Positions 1 to 9,098 are shown, numbered from the stretch's first letter. The stretch is 64,000 nucleotides of DNA from Micromonospora peucetia (GCF_900091625.1 NZ_FMIC01000002.1:4402001-4466000), one strand, 5' to 3'. Translations and numbers: made by a program. The notes: generated by a model from the letters alone, not told the origin.

Positions 1-412
1 AGTCGGGAACGTCCCGGCGGTACATCTGCGCCACCGGGACCAGCGGGATCGGCTGGTTCACCATGCTGTGTGGCTCGGAGAAGTCGAGGCCCGGCAACTG
101 CGCCCGCTCCTCGTCCGTCAGGGCGTAACGAGTGCCCGTCGCGTAGGCACGGGCCTGCGCCGCCGCGTAGATCTTCCGGCTGGCGCGGACCGTCGACGGC
201 GTCCGGAGCCGGAACACGTAGTGGGCATCGCCATCTGTGCATACTGGCCAGGCCTCATCGGCCGGCCAGAGCAGCGGGCCACCGACCGAACTGTCGGCGG
301 CCGTCGGCGTACCGGGCCTGGGATGCAGCCGCGTGGCTGTCGCCGAGTGCTTCCTCAACTCGGGGAACTGCTCCGTGATGTCCAGCGGCCGCGGGGGCGT
401 GGTGCGAGTCAT
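1..412 (-). CDS. DUF1963-like protein, N-terminal part (runs off the window)
   Basis: An open frame on the minus strand starts with ATG at 412 and continues through base 1, giving at least 137 residues. The stretch GGPLLWPADEAWP, preceded by a His-Pro-Arg-Pro-Gly segment, resembles the N-terminal part of DUF1963 (YwqG-like) proteins of unknown function. Later visible text such as IPLVPVAQMYRRDVP fits the same family. There is no signal peptide. The C-terminal part lies outside the window, so completeness cannot be judged. The family assignment is by remembered motif only. Confidence 0.6.
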   Translation of the reverse strand, partial: MTRTTPPRPLDITEQFPELRKHSATATRLHPRPGTPTAADSSVGGPLLWPADEAWPVCTDGDAHYVFRLRTPSTVRASRKIYAAAQARAYATGTRYALTDEERAQLPGLDFSEPHSMVNQPIPLVPVAQMYRRDVPD

Positions 413-502
413 TGCCGCTGATCCTACGACCGGATACGACAAATCATGCGGTCCGTCGAGCCTCGACGATTGACCACTTGCAGGGTGGAGGATCATAGGA
501 AG

Positions 503-877
503 GTGACGTTTGCGGTGCATTACCTCGTGCCGGCGGCCGGTCTGCTGCCCGTGCCGGACGGCGACGATGTGCTGGTGTTCGACGCGACGATCGCCGTCGA
601 GGCGGGGGAGCGCACCGTCGTGTTCTCCGTGTTCGCCGAGGGCGCCGGCCTGCGGATCGCCACCGACCTCGACCACACCGCGCTGCTGCGCCGCGAGCTG
701 GCCGAGGTCGCCGCCGTCGCGGCGGTTGACGCTTGGGTGCTGGAGCGGGCGCCGGGCGCGATCCGGCTGCACGAGCTGCTGCTCGACGTGCTGCCGCCGC
801 GGGCGGACGCCGAGCGCTGGTTGGTCGCGAGGGACCCGGCCGGCGACTACTGGCGAGCGTTGGGGCGGCCGCGGTGA
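503..877 (+). CDS. hypothetical protein, about 124 aa
   Basis: This frame has strong GC3 bias and no in-frame stop. I chose GTG at 503 because a purine-rich GGAAG sits just before it; an ATG at 446 in the same frame would add 19 poorly coding-like residues. The product is acidic and soluble, with alternating hydrophobic stretches (FDATIAVEAGERTVVFSVFAEG) suggesting a beta-rich N-terminus and a helical C-terminus. No known domain is recognised. It diverges from the DUF1963-like gene, with only about 90 bases between the two starts. Confidence 0.45.
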   Translation: MTFAVHYLVPAAGLLPVPDGDDVLVFDATIAVEAGERTVVFSVFAEGAGLRIATDLDHTALLRRELAEVAAVAAVDAWVLERAPGAIRLHELLLDVLPPRADAERWLVARDPAGDYWRALGRPR

Positions 878-1546
878 GGCTGCGGTTCGGCAGCCGCGCG
901 GTACAACGGCAGGCCTCGACCGAATGACCGGATCTGCCGTACCGAGCGCGTGGGCAGCCGGTGCACCCGTCGCCGTCGGTAGCCGAGTCTCGCTGGTACG
1001 GACGTTCGGCATTGCCGATGTGCGGACACGGGTCGCAAGCGACCTGTCATCGTCCTTCGATGGCGATCGACTTGCGCGTGGCGGACAACCGAGATGTGTC
1101 GTTCCTCGTCCAGGCGGATCTTCACGTCGACCGGCAGGAGCTCCACGGGGTCATCGAGGTCGGTCGAGTCACCGTTGCCGTGGAAGACACGTTCATCCAA
1201 GGAGCCCTTTCCATCCTGGTGGTGCTGGTCAGGAATGACATGCGAGCGAGGCAGGGCAGGGGGTGACATGAGGGGAGGCTTCGGTAGGACCTTGGCGGTT
1301 TCAACTGCCGCGGGCAACGTGCGCAGGCTTGCGCTGGAACCGCCGCCTGTGGCGCCGACATATGTCCAGGTTCGACAGGGCCGATGATTCCGCGCCGCGG
1401 AGCAGGGCAGAAGGCCCTCTCAGTTGGGCCGACCAGGGTTGTGCCGAGGTTCGGTTGTGCCGTGAACGTCCTACCGGGCTGGCGTCGCCGTTCTGCCGCG
1501 AGCGAATCCGCTTGTCTTGTTGCGGCGTGCTGCGGAGGATCGGTGG
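878..1546. other. about 670 bases without a supportable gene
   Basis: Several open frames cross this stretch on both strands, but none combines a ribosome binding site, consistent codon use and a recognisable domain. The best one (961-1266, plus) reads like the complement of something else. Given recombinase and protease remnants nearby, decayed DNA is possible, but I cannot show it. Confidence 0.4.
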
Positions 1547-1900
1547 ATGGATCTTCTCACCGCGGAACGGCAACTTCAAGCCGCCCAGCGCGCTGCCGAC
1601 GTCGAGTCCCTCGACGCGCTACTGCACCCGCAGGTCGTGGGTGCCGGACCGGACGGCACGGTCTTTACGAAGGAAGACGACTTGGAGAGCTACCGCTCCG
1701 GTGCACTGCGAATCACCAGCCTGGTGGAGGAGTCGCTCGACGTCCAGGAAGACGGTCAGACTGGGGTGACTCGCATGGTCGCTGCGGTGGATGCCGTTCA
1801 GGGCGGTGCCGCTATGTCCGCACGGTTGCGCTACACCCGACTTTGGGTGCGTGAGGACGGCAACTGGCGGGTGTTGGCCGCCACCCTCGTCCCGGTCTAG
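1547..1900 (+). CDS. SnoaL-like / DUF4440 NTF2-fold protein
   Basis: A 117-residue protein starting MDLLTAERQLQAAQRAADVESL. The pattern of a helical start, then LLHPQVVGAGPDGTVFTKEDDLESYRSG, then beta strands ending RYTRLWVREDGNWRVLAATLVPV, is typical of DUF4440/SnoaL-like proteins. These form a cone-shaped NTF2 fold that can be an enzyme or a ligand-binding domain. ATG at 1547 was chosen because GGAGG lies about ten bases upstream; the frame extends back to 1517 without a better signal. It stands alone, with recombinase debris downstream, and its substrate cannot be predicted. Confidence 0.7.
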   Translation: MDLLTAERQLQAAQRAADVESLDALLHPQVVGAGPDGTVFTKEDDLESYRSGALRITSLVEESLDVQEDGQTGVTRMVAAVDAVQGGAAMSARLRYTRLWVREDGNWRVLAATLVPV

Positions 1901-2054
1901 TGAGCCTTTTCAACTGCCGTGTACCAGGTTCTCGAGGTGATGAAGGACGAGGATGGAGTGCACGAGCGCGGTTGACCTTACTTCTGCCAGTGGGACAGTT
2001 TCGGCCGGTAGCGGTGGCGCTTGAACGGTGTGCGGATGCTGCCGTGGGCGCGGG

Positions 2055-2178
2055 CTTGACCACCTCACCGCGCACGGCCTGATCCTGGAAATGCTCGCCG
2101 GACCCCTGCCCGGCCTCTACGACCCCACAGGCCCCGGCCGGATCCTGTTCGCGTTCTTCGCCGTGATGGCCGAGGGCA
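2055..2178 (+). pseudogene. serine recombinase (resolvase) fragment
   Basis: About 40 codons encode LDHLTAHGLILEMLAG followed by PLPGLYDPTGPG and ILFAFFAVMAE. This matches the central part of the resolvase/invertase catalytic domain, where actinobacterial enzymes read close to DPTGPG..LFAFFAAMAE. The upstream catalytic Ser region and the downstream DNA-binding domain are missing, and similarity stops abruptly after the Glu. It is a relic of an integrated element. The MFS gene on the other strand ends about 85 bases away. Confidence 0.6.
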
Positions 2179-2263
2179 AGATGGATGAAGCAGGAACCGG
2201 TTGCCTGTCTGGTGGGCGTCGCCTGCCACGGCCGTCGGCGCCCACCAGGCAGAGAACGTTGTG

Positions 2264-3553
2264 CTACCGCGCTGCAGCCGTAGGGAGGACGCGCAGCCGG
2301 CTGACCGGTGAGGCGGCGAGCGCGATCACCACCGCTGCCGAGGCAATGGCCGCGGCTGCCAACGCGGGTCTGGCGCCGATGGCCCCGGCGAGAATGCCCG
2401 CGGTGAGTCCGCCGAGCGCTCCGCCGCCGAACAGCAGGGTTCGGAAGACTGCGGTCATCCGACCCATCATCGGCTGCGGGGTGAGCGTCTGACGAAGGCT
2501 GACGATGATGACGCCGGCCACGCCGAGTCCCAGGTAGGTGGTGAAGAAGGACAGGGTGAACATCGCCGTCATCACTGGACGGGGACCGGCGGCCGTGACG
2601 ATCATCGCCGGGCCCAGCAGCAGGGCGGACTGGGCGATGAGGTAGACCCGGCCGATGGGGAACCGGTCTATCACCTTCCGGGAGATGACCGCCCCGAGCA
2701 GGCCTCCGATCGATGCCGTTGCGAAGATGCCGCCGAGTGTGGTCGAGCTCAGGTGCAGCTCCCGTGTGCCGTACAGCAGGAACATCGTCCAGACCGTGAT
2801 CATCGAGAAGTTGCAGCAGAACCCGATGGCCGCCAGCCACCGCAGGATGCGGTCGTGCAGCACCCACCGCAGACCATCGCGTAACTCGGTTCCGAGGTGG
2901 CGGTCCTGCGCCGCCCGCGTCGATCGGGGTTCGGGGGTGCGGATCAGCAGGAGCGACACGACCGAGACCAGGAAGGAGCCGGCGTTGGCGATCAGTGCCA
3001 TGGGTGCGGTCAGGATGCCGATCAGGACACCGGCGAGACCGGGCCCGGCCACGTCCGCCACGGACGAGCTGACGCCCATCTTGGCGCTGGCCTCGACGTA
3101 GTGCCTGGGGTCGCGGACAAGGGTGGGCACATAGGACATCCAGCTCACGTCGAAGAGTACGGAGGCGACGCCGATCGCGCTCGCGATGACCAGCAGTGCT
3201 GCCATGTTCAATGCGTGCGCCGAGTAGAGGATCGGCACCATCGCGAGCAGTGCCAGCCGGGTCAGGTTGGCGGCGAGCATCACGTTGCGTCGGCGGGCGC
3301 GGTCAACCCAGACTCCGAACACCAATGCCAGGCCGATGTACGGGGCCAGCTGTAGGAAGCGCAGGATTCCGACCTGCTCATCGGTCGCGCTGAAGGCGTG
3401 GATCGCCATCAGGGGTAGGGCGAGGTTGGTGACCTGCGTGCCGAGTAGCGACAGGGTCTCGCCGAGCCAGAACGTGAGGAAGTCGCGGTTGTGCCACAGG
3501 CTTGCCGACGGCGTGGCAGCTGGAGCCTGGCTGGTGGTGTCTACGGCCGCCAT
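2264..3553 (-). CDS. MFS transporter (MFS_3 / EntS-like exporter type)
   Basis: A 429-residue integral membrane protein with about 12 hydrophobic segments. FLTFWLGETLSLLGTQVTNLALPLMA is the usual first helix of the MFS_3 group, and the cytoplasmic motif VDRARRRNVMLAAN follows helix 2. Members usually export drugs or siderophores. ATG at 3553 has AGGAGA just upstream; the open frame extends to 3769 but only by overlapping the preceding gene. The aminotransferase stop is five bases upstream, so the two are co-transcribed, which suggests export of, or resistance to, a product or substrate of the aminotransferase. Confidence 0.85.
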   Translation of the reverse strand: MAAVDTTSQAPAATPSASLWHNRDFLTFWLGETLSLLGTQVTNLALPLMAIHAFSATDEQVGILRFLQLAPYIGLALVFGVWVDRARRRNVMLAANLTRLALLAMVPILYSAHALNMAALLVIASAIGVASVLFDVSWMSYVPTLVRDPRHYVEASAKMGVSSSVADVAGPGLAGVLIGILTAPMALIANAGSFLVSVVSLLLIRTPEPRSTRAAQDRHLGTELRDGLRWVLHDRILRWLAAIGFCCNFSMITVWTMFLLYGTRELHLSSTTLGGIFATASIGGLLGAVISRKVIDRFPIGRVYLIAQSALLLGPAMIVTAAGPRPVMTAMFTLSFFTTYLGLGVAGVIIVSLRQTLTPQPMMGRMTAVFRTLLFGGGALGGLTAGILAGAIGARPALAAAAIASAAVVIALAASPVSRLRVLPTAAAR

Positions 3554-3558
3554 TTCTC

Positions 3559-4803
3559 CTACCTGCCGGCCGAAGGACTGGCGGCGAGTTCCGCGACCGC
3601 GCCGGCGACCGCGTCCACCTCGTCCTCGGTGTTGTAGTAGTGCGGTGACAGGCGCATGGCCCAGGTGATGTCCTTGTCGGCGAAGTCGAACTGGGCGAAC
3701 TCCCGGTAACTGAGCGCCGAGTTGATCCGGCGGTGGTCCATGGCCTGTTTGAACGGTTTTGGTGACCATCCGGCGACGTCGAAGGTGACCAGTGCGGCGG
3801 GGCGTGGACCGCGGTCGAGCACGCGTACGCCGGGGATCTGGGCCAGCTGCTCGCGCAACCGGGTGGCCAGCTCGGGCGTGCGCCGGGAGATCGGCTCAAT
3901 GCCGACCGCGAGGGCATAGCGGGTGGCGACGGCGCTGCCGATGACGGCGGCGTAGGGGAACTCCCAGTCCTCGAAGCGCGCGGCGGTGTCGACCGGCCGG
4001 TAGGTGTCCGGCCCGGTCCAACGGGCGCCGTACATGTCGATGAACAGCGGCTCGTACCCGGCCCGCAGGGCGCGGTCGCTGACGTAGAGAAAGCCGGTGC
4101 CGCGCGGCCCGCGCAGGAATTTTCGGCAGGTCGCGGTGAGGAAGTCGCAGCCGATCTCGTCAACGTTGATCGGGTACTGGCCGACTGACTGGCAGGCATC
4201 GACCAGATACATCAGGTCGAGCTCACGGCAGTGGTGGCCGATCTCCGCGACGGGCTGGACCAGACCGGAGTTGGTGGGGACATGTGTCGCAGCGACCAGC
4301 CGCGGCCGCCGCGCGCGCATGAGCGCGGCCATCGCGTCGACGTCCACGCCGCTGCCGTCGGGATGATCGGCGGCGTGCACGATCTCGATGCCGAACCGCT
4401 TGCGCAGTGACAGGAAGGCGATCTGGTTGGAGATGAAGTCGTTGCGGGTGGTGAGGATGACGTCGCCGGGCTCGAACGGGATGGATGACAGCGCCCGGGT
4501 GTAGGCGTCGGTGGCGCTGGCGGCGAACGCGATGTTGCCCGGTCCGGAACCGATCAGGTCCGCGACGGCGGCGTAGAAGTCGCCGACCTGGACAGCCCTG
4601 GCGTCGGAGGCCTCGTAGCCGCCGACGCGCGCCTCCAGGTCCAAGTGCTCGACCATCGCCCGGTGCACCGGGCGGGCCAGCAGACCGCAGCCGGCGTTGT
4701 TGAAGTGGATGACCGTCTCGCAGCCGGGAGTGTCTGCCCGTAGCGCCGGGACGTCGAGGAGCGGTTCTCCGATCGGCAGGAAAGCGCTATTGTTGTCTCT
4801 CAT
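3559..4803 (-). CDS. class V PLP-dependent aminotransferase / cysteine desulfurase-like protein
   Basis: A 414-residue fold-type I PLP enzyme. Visible marks are HFNNAGCGLLARPV at the N-terminus, VPTNSGLVQPVAEIG, the cofactor Asp in YLVDACQSVGQ, and the PLP lysine in TATCRKFLRGPRGTGFLY. This is the layout of the NifS/isopenicillin-epimerase-like family, which acts on small amino acids; the reaction is not predictable. ATG at 4803 overlaps the start codon of the divergent MocR regulator. The MFS gene follows after five bases. Control by the adjacent MocR protein is very likely by family precedent. Confidence 0.85.
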   Translation of the reverse strand: MRDNNSAFLPIGEPLLDVPALRADTPGCETVIHFNNAGCGLLARPVHRAMVEHLDLEARVGGYEASDARAVQVGDFYAAVADLIGSGPGNIAFAASATDAYTRALSSIPFEPGDVILTTRNDFISNQIAFLSLRKRFGIEIVHAADHPDGSGVDVDAMAALMRARRPRLVAATHVPTNSGLVQPVAEIGHHCRELDLMYLVDACQSVGQYPINVDEIGCDFLTATCRKFLRGPRGTGFLYVSDRALRAGYEPLFIDMYGARWTGPDTYRPVDTAARFEDWEFPYAAVIGSAVATRYALAVGIEPISRRTPELATRLREQLAQIPGVRVLDRGPRPAALVTFDVAGWSPKPFKQAMDHRRINSALSYREFAQFDFADKDITWAMRLSPHYYNTEDEVDAVAGAVAELAASPSAGR

Positions 4804-4822
4804 GTCAGAGAGTAGCACTATC
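4785..4822. promoter_or_regulatory. bidirectional control region with overlapping divergent start codons
   Basis: CATG at 4801-4804 supplies the ATG of the plus-strand regulator (4802) and, read backwards, the ATG of the minus-strand aminotransferase (4803). Around it are imperfect inverted arms, CGCTATTGTTGTCTCT on the left and the complement of CGATAGTGCTACTCTCT on the right. With no room for a leader on either side, both mRNAs are probably leaderless or start inside the other gene. The dyad is a good candidate operator for the MocR protein. Confidence 0.5.
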
Positions 4823-6223
4823 GAGCGTCTCGTCACGAGCCTGCGGGCGGAGATCGCGCGCCTCACTCCTGGTGATCGGCTACCGAGCAGCCGCGACCTG
4901 GTACGCCGTCACGCGGCGAGCCCGGTGTCGGTCGCTCGTGCCGTCGCCGTGCTGGCGGCCGAAGGCGCCGTCGTGACCCGGCCGGGTAGCGGAACGTTTG
5001 TCGCCGCCCGAAGCTCCCGGGCGTTCGGGGCGCCTCCGGACACCTCTTGGCAAGCCGTGGCGCTCGCCGACCGCAGCATCGACGCCCACACCGTCACAGA
5101 TCTGCTCCGCGCACCGCCTGCCGACGCGATCACGATGGCCGGCGGCTATCTGCACCGCTCGCTGCAGCCGACCAAGGCACTTGGCGACGCCCTTGCCCGG
5201 GCGGCGCGGCGGCCCGACGCGTGGGACCGGGCGCCGACGGCTGGGCTGGAGACGCTGCGGGCCCTGTTCGCGTCGTTCGCGGGCGGCGATGTCGACACTG
5301 ACGACGTGCTCATCACCAGTGGCGGGCAGGACGGCCTTTCGATGGCGTTCCGCGCGATCGCCGCGCCGGGCAGCCCGATCCTGGTCGAATCGCCCACATA
5401 CCAGGGCGCCCTTGCGGCCGCCCGCGCCGCAGGCCTGCGCCCGGTCCCTGTCCCTGTCGACGATGACGGTATCCGCCCGGACCTGCTCGCAGACGCGTTC
5501 GCCACCAGCGGCGCCCGGCTTCTGTACATCCAGCCGACCTTCCACAACCCGACCGGCGCAGTGCTTTCCGCGCAACGCCGCCCTCAGATCCTCGACGTCG
5601 CCCGTGCCGCCGGCGCATTCATCCTCGAAGACGACTTCGCCCGCCTGCTCGGCCACGGCGGCGCGGTGCCCCGTCCGCTGGTCGCCGACGACGCCGACGG
5701 CACCGTGGTCTACCTGACGTCACTGACCAAGCCCGCGTCACCGAGCCTACGGATCGGTGCCCTGATCGCCCGGGGCCCGGTGATGGCCCGGTTACGCGCC
5801 ATCCGGCTCGTCGACGACTTCTTCATCTCACGCCCAATACAGGAAGCCGCCATCGAACTGCTCAGCGCCCCCGCCTGGGATCGCCACCTGCGCAGCCTGG
5901 CCACGGCGCTGCGCGAGCGCTGCACGGCACTCACCGCCGGCTTGGCCCGTCATACGCCTGAATGGACAGTCATGCGCATCCCCGCAGGCGGCCTGCACCT
6001 GTGGGTCCGCCTTCCCTCGAACGACCTTCATCACATAACCGACGCCGCGCAAACACACGGGGTGGCCGTCAGCCCCGGTAACGGCTACTTCGCAGCCGAA
6101 CCACCCAGCGCGTACATGCGAGTGGGGTTCGCAGCCGCGGCGGATCTCGCCCAGCTGGCAGAGGGCGCCCGTCGGCTGGGCGAGGTAGCCCGCGGGAGAT
6201 CGACGCGTCTAGCCAGCCGCTGA
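4802..6223 (+). CDS. MocR-family transcriptional regulator (GntR HTH plus aminotransferase domain)
   Basis: A 473-residue protein with an N-terminal GntR winged helix (PGDRLPSSRDLVRRHAAS, ending RPGSGTFVA, residues about 5-70). A class I aminotransferase-like domain follows. PLP-site features are YIQPTFHNPTGAV and Lys310 in YLTSLTKPASPSLRIGAL. MocR proteins sense PLP or PLP-bound amino compounds and usually control a divergent gene; here that is the aminotransferase/MFS pair. ATG at 4802 matches the GntR start (MSESSTIERLV); the frame continues upstream to 4697 without support. Confidence 0.88.
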   Translation: MSESSTIERLVTSLRAEIARLTPGDRLPSSRDLVRRHAASPVSVARAVAVLAAEGAVVTRPGSGTFVAARSSRAFGAPPDTSWQAVALADRSIDAHTVTDLLRAPPADAITMAGGYLHRSLQPTKALGDALARAARRPDAWDRAPTAGLETLRALFASFAGGDVDTDDVLITSGGQDGLSMAFRAIAAPGSPILVESPTYQGALAAARAAGLRPVPVPVDDDGIRPDLLADAFATSGARLLYIQPTFHNPTGAVLSAQRRPQILDVARAAGAFILEDDFARLLGHGGAVPRPLVADDADGTVVYLTSLTKPASPSLRIGALIARGPVMARLRAIRLVDDFFISRPIQEAAIELLSAPAWDRHLRSLATALRERCTALTAGLARHTPEWTVMRIPAGGLHLWVRLPSNDLHHITDAAQTHGVAVSPGNGYFAAEPPSAYMRVGFAAAADLAQLAEGARRLGEVARGRSTRLASR

Positions 6224-6426
6224 ACCTCTATCCCTCAAGCTCTGGCCTCCACGCTACGAGGGGAAGGCCAGCCACTCCCTTCTCGGAGTCTTGGCCGTGG
6301 CGTTCGTGCGCGCCTCGGCCCTGATCCGCGTCAACCCGGCCTATAACCTCGACGGGCATCGATACTTTCTCTAGCATGGCTATTCCGCGACGAAAGCTGT
6401 GACCCCACGGCCATCAGGAGACTGTC

Positions 6427-7284
6427 ATGTTCAGGCGTACCCTCGCGACGCTCGCTGCGGCCCTTCTCGGCCTGTCTGCTCTGGCGGCTCCCGCCGCGGC
6501 GGCCCCGGCAGCGGAGCCTTCCGCCCTCGCTGTCGGGTCCACACTGTCCGCACCTACCGGTTGCACCACCTCGATCGAATGGGTCGTCGAGGGAAACAGC
6601 TACTACCAGGGCCGCGGCAAGGTGACCTGCTCGACCGGGCGCTACAAGGTGAAGATCCAGTGCCGCAACGCTCAGACTGGCGTGGGCTACGTCGTCTACG
6701 GCACCGAGGTCGTCAACGCCCCGAGCACCGCCACCACCACGTGCTACAGCGGGAACGTCGCGGAGAAGGTGTATGCCGTGCAGGATCCGCCGGGCACCGG
6801 CGTCACCGGCTGCGCACCGTGGATGGAGTGGGTCCACGAGGGCAGTAGCCACTATTACGGTCGGGGCAGGGTCCAGTGTGACACCGGTAGCTACCGGGTG
6901 AAGATCCAGTGCCGCAACGCTCAGACTGGCGTGGGCTACGTCGTCTACGGCACCGAGGTCGTCAACGCCCCGAGCACCGCCACCACCACGTGCTACAGCG
7001 GGAACGTCGCGGAGCAGGTGTATGCCGTGCAGGATCCGCCGGGCACCGGCGTCACCGGCTGCGCACCGTGGATGGAGTGGGTCCACGAGGGCATCAAGCG
7101 CTACTACGGTCGGGGCAGTATCCAGTGTGACACCGGTAGCTACCGGGTGCAGATCCAGTGCCGCAACCTCCAGACCGGCGTAACTTACGTCGTCTACGGT
7201 GCCTACACGGTCTCCGCCCCGAACATCGCCACCACCACCTGCTACAGCGGGAACGTCGCCGAGGTCGTGGTGGCCGCGCCTTAA
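6427..7284 (+). CDS. secreted protein with three 83-residue Cys-rich repeats
   Basis: A 285-residue protein with a Sec signal peptide: basic MFRR, a long hydrophobic stretch, then APAAAA around residues 21-27. The mature part is three tandem repeats of 83 residues (about 45-127, 128-210 and 211-285). Each has four Cys, in the contexts TGC, the VTCSTG or QCDTGSYR strand, IQCRN and TTTCYSGNVAE, so two disulfides per repeat are expected. Many Tyr/Gly/Val positions suggest a beta-sandwich. ATG at 6427 has AGGAG eight bases upstream. I do not recognise the family; it resembles small actinomycete extracellular proteins of unknown role. Confidence 0.8.
   Translation: MFRRTLATLAAALLGLSALAAPAAAAPAAEPSALAVGSTLSAPTGCTTSIEWVVEGNSYYQGRGKVTCSTGRYKVKIQCRNAQTGVGYVVYGTEVVNAPSTATTTCYSGNVAEKVYAVQDPPGTGVTGCAPWMEWVHEGSSHYYGRGRVQCDTGSYRVKIQCRNAQTGVGYVVYGTEVVNAPSTATTTCYSGNVAEQVYAVQDPPGTGVTGCAPWMEWVHEGIKRYYGRGSIQCDTGSYRVQIQCRNLQTGVTYVVYGAYTVSAPNIATTTCYSGNVAEVVVAAP
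6559..7281 (+). repeat. three tandem 249-bp in-frame repeats
   Basis: Units start at 6559, 6808 and 7057. Marker words recur exactly 249 bases apart; for example AAGATCCAGTGCCGCAAC is at 6652 and 6901, with a one-codon variant at 7150. Units 1 and 2 are identical over long stretches at the DNA level, pointing to recent duplication or gene conversion. The last unit is truncated by the stop codon. Confidence 0.9.
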
Positions 7285-7538
7285 AAACCCTGCGCTGGTA
7301 AGGATGTCCGAGAAGCGCTGGCAGGATCTCCGGGTACGAGCTGACGACCCGGTTACGCCCGCACGCAGACCGAGTCCTGGGAGTGTGTCGATTTCGGCGC
7401 TGTCTCACATCGGTGGTGACATTACGTAGCGTCAGCATTGCCGACAGAGATGACGGGCGGTGCCCCGGTCTCAGCGGTGAGCCGGTTGACCGCGTGGCTG
7501 CCCGGGTCCGTACCGTCGCTGAGCCCTGCCGCCCAGGA

Positions 7539-7900
7539 TCAGCTGACGATCCTGGCGCCGTTGGTCGCGGCCCGCTCCATCCCGTCGATGATCCAGGGCA
7601 TGCCGCCGAATCCCTCGTCGGCGAGCACCTTGCCGATCATCAGTTCCGCACCCGGAGCGACACTCTTACGCGTTCCGCCGGTGCCGGCGACGGTGGCCGC
7701 CACGTGCGTGCCATGCCCGTGCCCATCGGTCAACGCCGACACACCCGGCACGGAGCTCTTCGACCTCACCACCTTGCCCTGTAGGGCCGGGTGGGCGGCG
7801 TCGAATCCGGTGTCCAGCATCGTGACCTTCACCCCGGTGTCGTCGCTCCGGCGGCCCAGGCCTCCGGAGCGACGATCAGCGGCACGCGGCCGAGGTCGCC
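7539..7900 (-). pseudogene. subtilisin-like (S8) peptidase fragment, frameshifted and truncated
   Basis: The minus strand encodes GVKVTMLDTGFDAAHP with the catalytic Asp, and DGHGHGTHVAATVAG with the catalytic His, as in actinomycete S8 peptidases. The preceding family segment, IVAPEAWAAG, is in a different frame just upstream (around 7845-7890), so there is a frameshift. The frame stops at ARIVS, long before the catalytic Ser. The product cannot be an active protease. Confidence 0.8.
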
Positions 7901-8087
7901 TTTCGCCGCTGGCTCACCGCCCGAACGTGCCCGCAGCACGTGGGCTGACTTCCTGCGTACGCCCTGTTGGGCCTGTGGCGTCTTCGTGACGGTTGCCCTG
8001 GCGGGAGCGCGGCTGTACGTGCTCGCAGCAATCGAGCACGGTTTTTCCGGATGTCCATGTCCGACTCGTGAACTCTCGCACTAACCA

Positions 8088-8101
8088 ACCTATCGCTTGT
8101 T
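8088..8101. promoter_or_regulatory. degenerate KstR2-type operator
   Basis: ACCTATCGCTTGTT lies 74 bases before the ATG at 8175. It matches AnCAAGnnCTTGnT with two mismatches in the left half; the right half is intact. A wider inverted frame, ACCAA..TTGGT (8085-8105), surrounds it. It marks the left edge of the catabolic regulon and is the weakest of the boxes. Confidence 0.5.
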
Positions 8102-8174
8102 TGGTAAACTCGGCGACATGCTGGCTCCCAGATCCGCGCCAGGGAGTCGCCTCGCTACGCAAGGAGACCTCACG

Positions 8175-9098
8175 ATGAAGGTGCTCGTGGTCGGTGGAAC
8201 CGGCATGATCGGGGCCCACACTGCCCGCTACCTGCGGGACCGGGGAGACGACGTCACCGTCGCCGCCCGAGGGGCGGTTGATGCGGACTCGCCCGTCGCC
8301 GACCTGCCCGTCCTCCGTGGGGACTACACCCGCCAGACCTTCACCCGGGAGGACCTGACCCCCTTCGACGCGGTCGTCTTCGCCGCGGGGCAGGACGTGC
8401 GCCATCTGCCCCGCGACGTCAACGAGACTCAGTTCTGGAAGGAGGCCCAGAGCGCGGGAGTGCCGGCCTTCGCCGCGCTCGCCAAGAGTGCGGGTGTCTC
8501 CCGCTTCGTCCAGGTCGGCAGCTACTACCACCACCTGCGACCCGCCCTGGCCGACTCCAGCGCCTACGTCGCCGCCCGCCGCGACGCCGACGAGGGAGCC
8601 CGGGCGCTGGCTGACGCCTCCTTCACGGTCTGCACCCTCAACCCGCCCTCGATCATCGGTGCCATCCCCGGCATCACGGCCAAGCGCTACCGCCGCATGG
8701 TGTCCTGGGCAGCCGGCAACGAGCCGCAGATACCCGACCACGCACCGGCTGGGGGCACGAACTACATGTCGGTCCGGTCCCTGGCCGAGGCGGTCGGCGG
8801 CGCGCTCGACCGTGGCACGGCGGGCGCGGCATACCTCGTCGGTGACGCCAACCTCACGTTCGCGCAGTTCTTCCAGCTGCTCGTCGACGCGGCCGGGGGC
8901 AACCGCACCATCGCCGAGCTCGACGAGCCGCACCCCTTCATGCCCGACTCGATGATCGTCCAGGGCCGCGGGAACGTCCTTGCCTACGAACCGGATCCGG
9001 CCGAGACCGCACTGCTCGGCTACACCCGCGGTGACTGCGAGCGCGCCGTCGCCGAGCTCGTCGAGGTCGTGCGCGCGGCGACCGCTCCCGCAGCGTGA
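8175..9098 (+). CDS. NAD(P)-dependent epimerase/dehydratase-like (extended SDR) protein
   Basis: A 307-residue Rossmann protein beginning MKVLVVGGTGMIGAHTARYLRDRGDDV, with the GGTGMIG dinucleotide motif of extended/atypical SDRs. VSRFVQVGSYYHH occupies the region of the catalytic Ser/Tyr. The C-terminal half carries the substrate domain (GAAYLVGDANLTFAQFFQLLVDAAG). ATG at 8175 has AAGGAG eight bases upstream; an earlier ATG at 8097 lacks one and lies within the operator. It is first in a three-gene operon whose members overlap by four bases. The substrate is unknown; the context suggests oxidation or reduction of a ring or side-chain hydroxyl. Confidence 0.8.
   Translation: MKVLVVGGTGMIGAHTARYLRDRGDDVTVAARGAVDADSPVADLPVLRGDYTRQTFTREDLTPFDAVVFAAGQDVRHLPRDVNETQFWKEAQSAGVPAFAALAKSAGVSRFVQVGSYYHHLRPALADSSAYVAARRDADEGARALADASFTVCTLNPPSIIGAIPGITAKRYRRMVSWAAGNEPQIPDHAPAGGTNYMSVRSLAEAVGGALDRGTAGAAYLVGDANLTFAQFFQLLVDAAGGNRTIAELDEPHPFMPDSMIVQGRGNVLAYEPDPAETALLGYTRGDCERAVAELVEVVRAATAPAA

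Noticed and set aside
961..1266. A 101-codon plus-strand frame in the gene-poor left end
   Set aside because: No ribosome binding site, no recognisable domain, and overlapping frames on both strands look equally plausible.
6559..7281. CRISPR-like repeat array
   Set aside because: The repeats are 249 bases, in frame, encode a protein and have no spacers.
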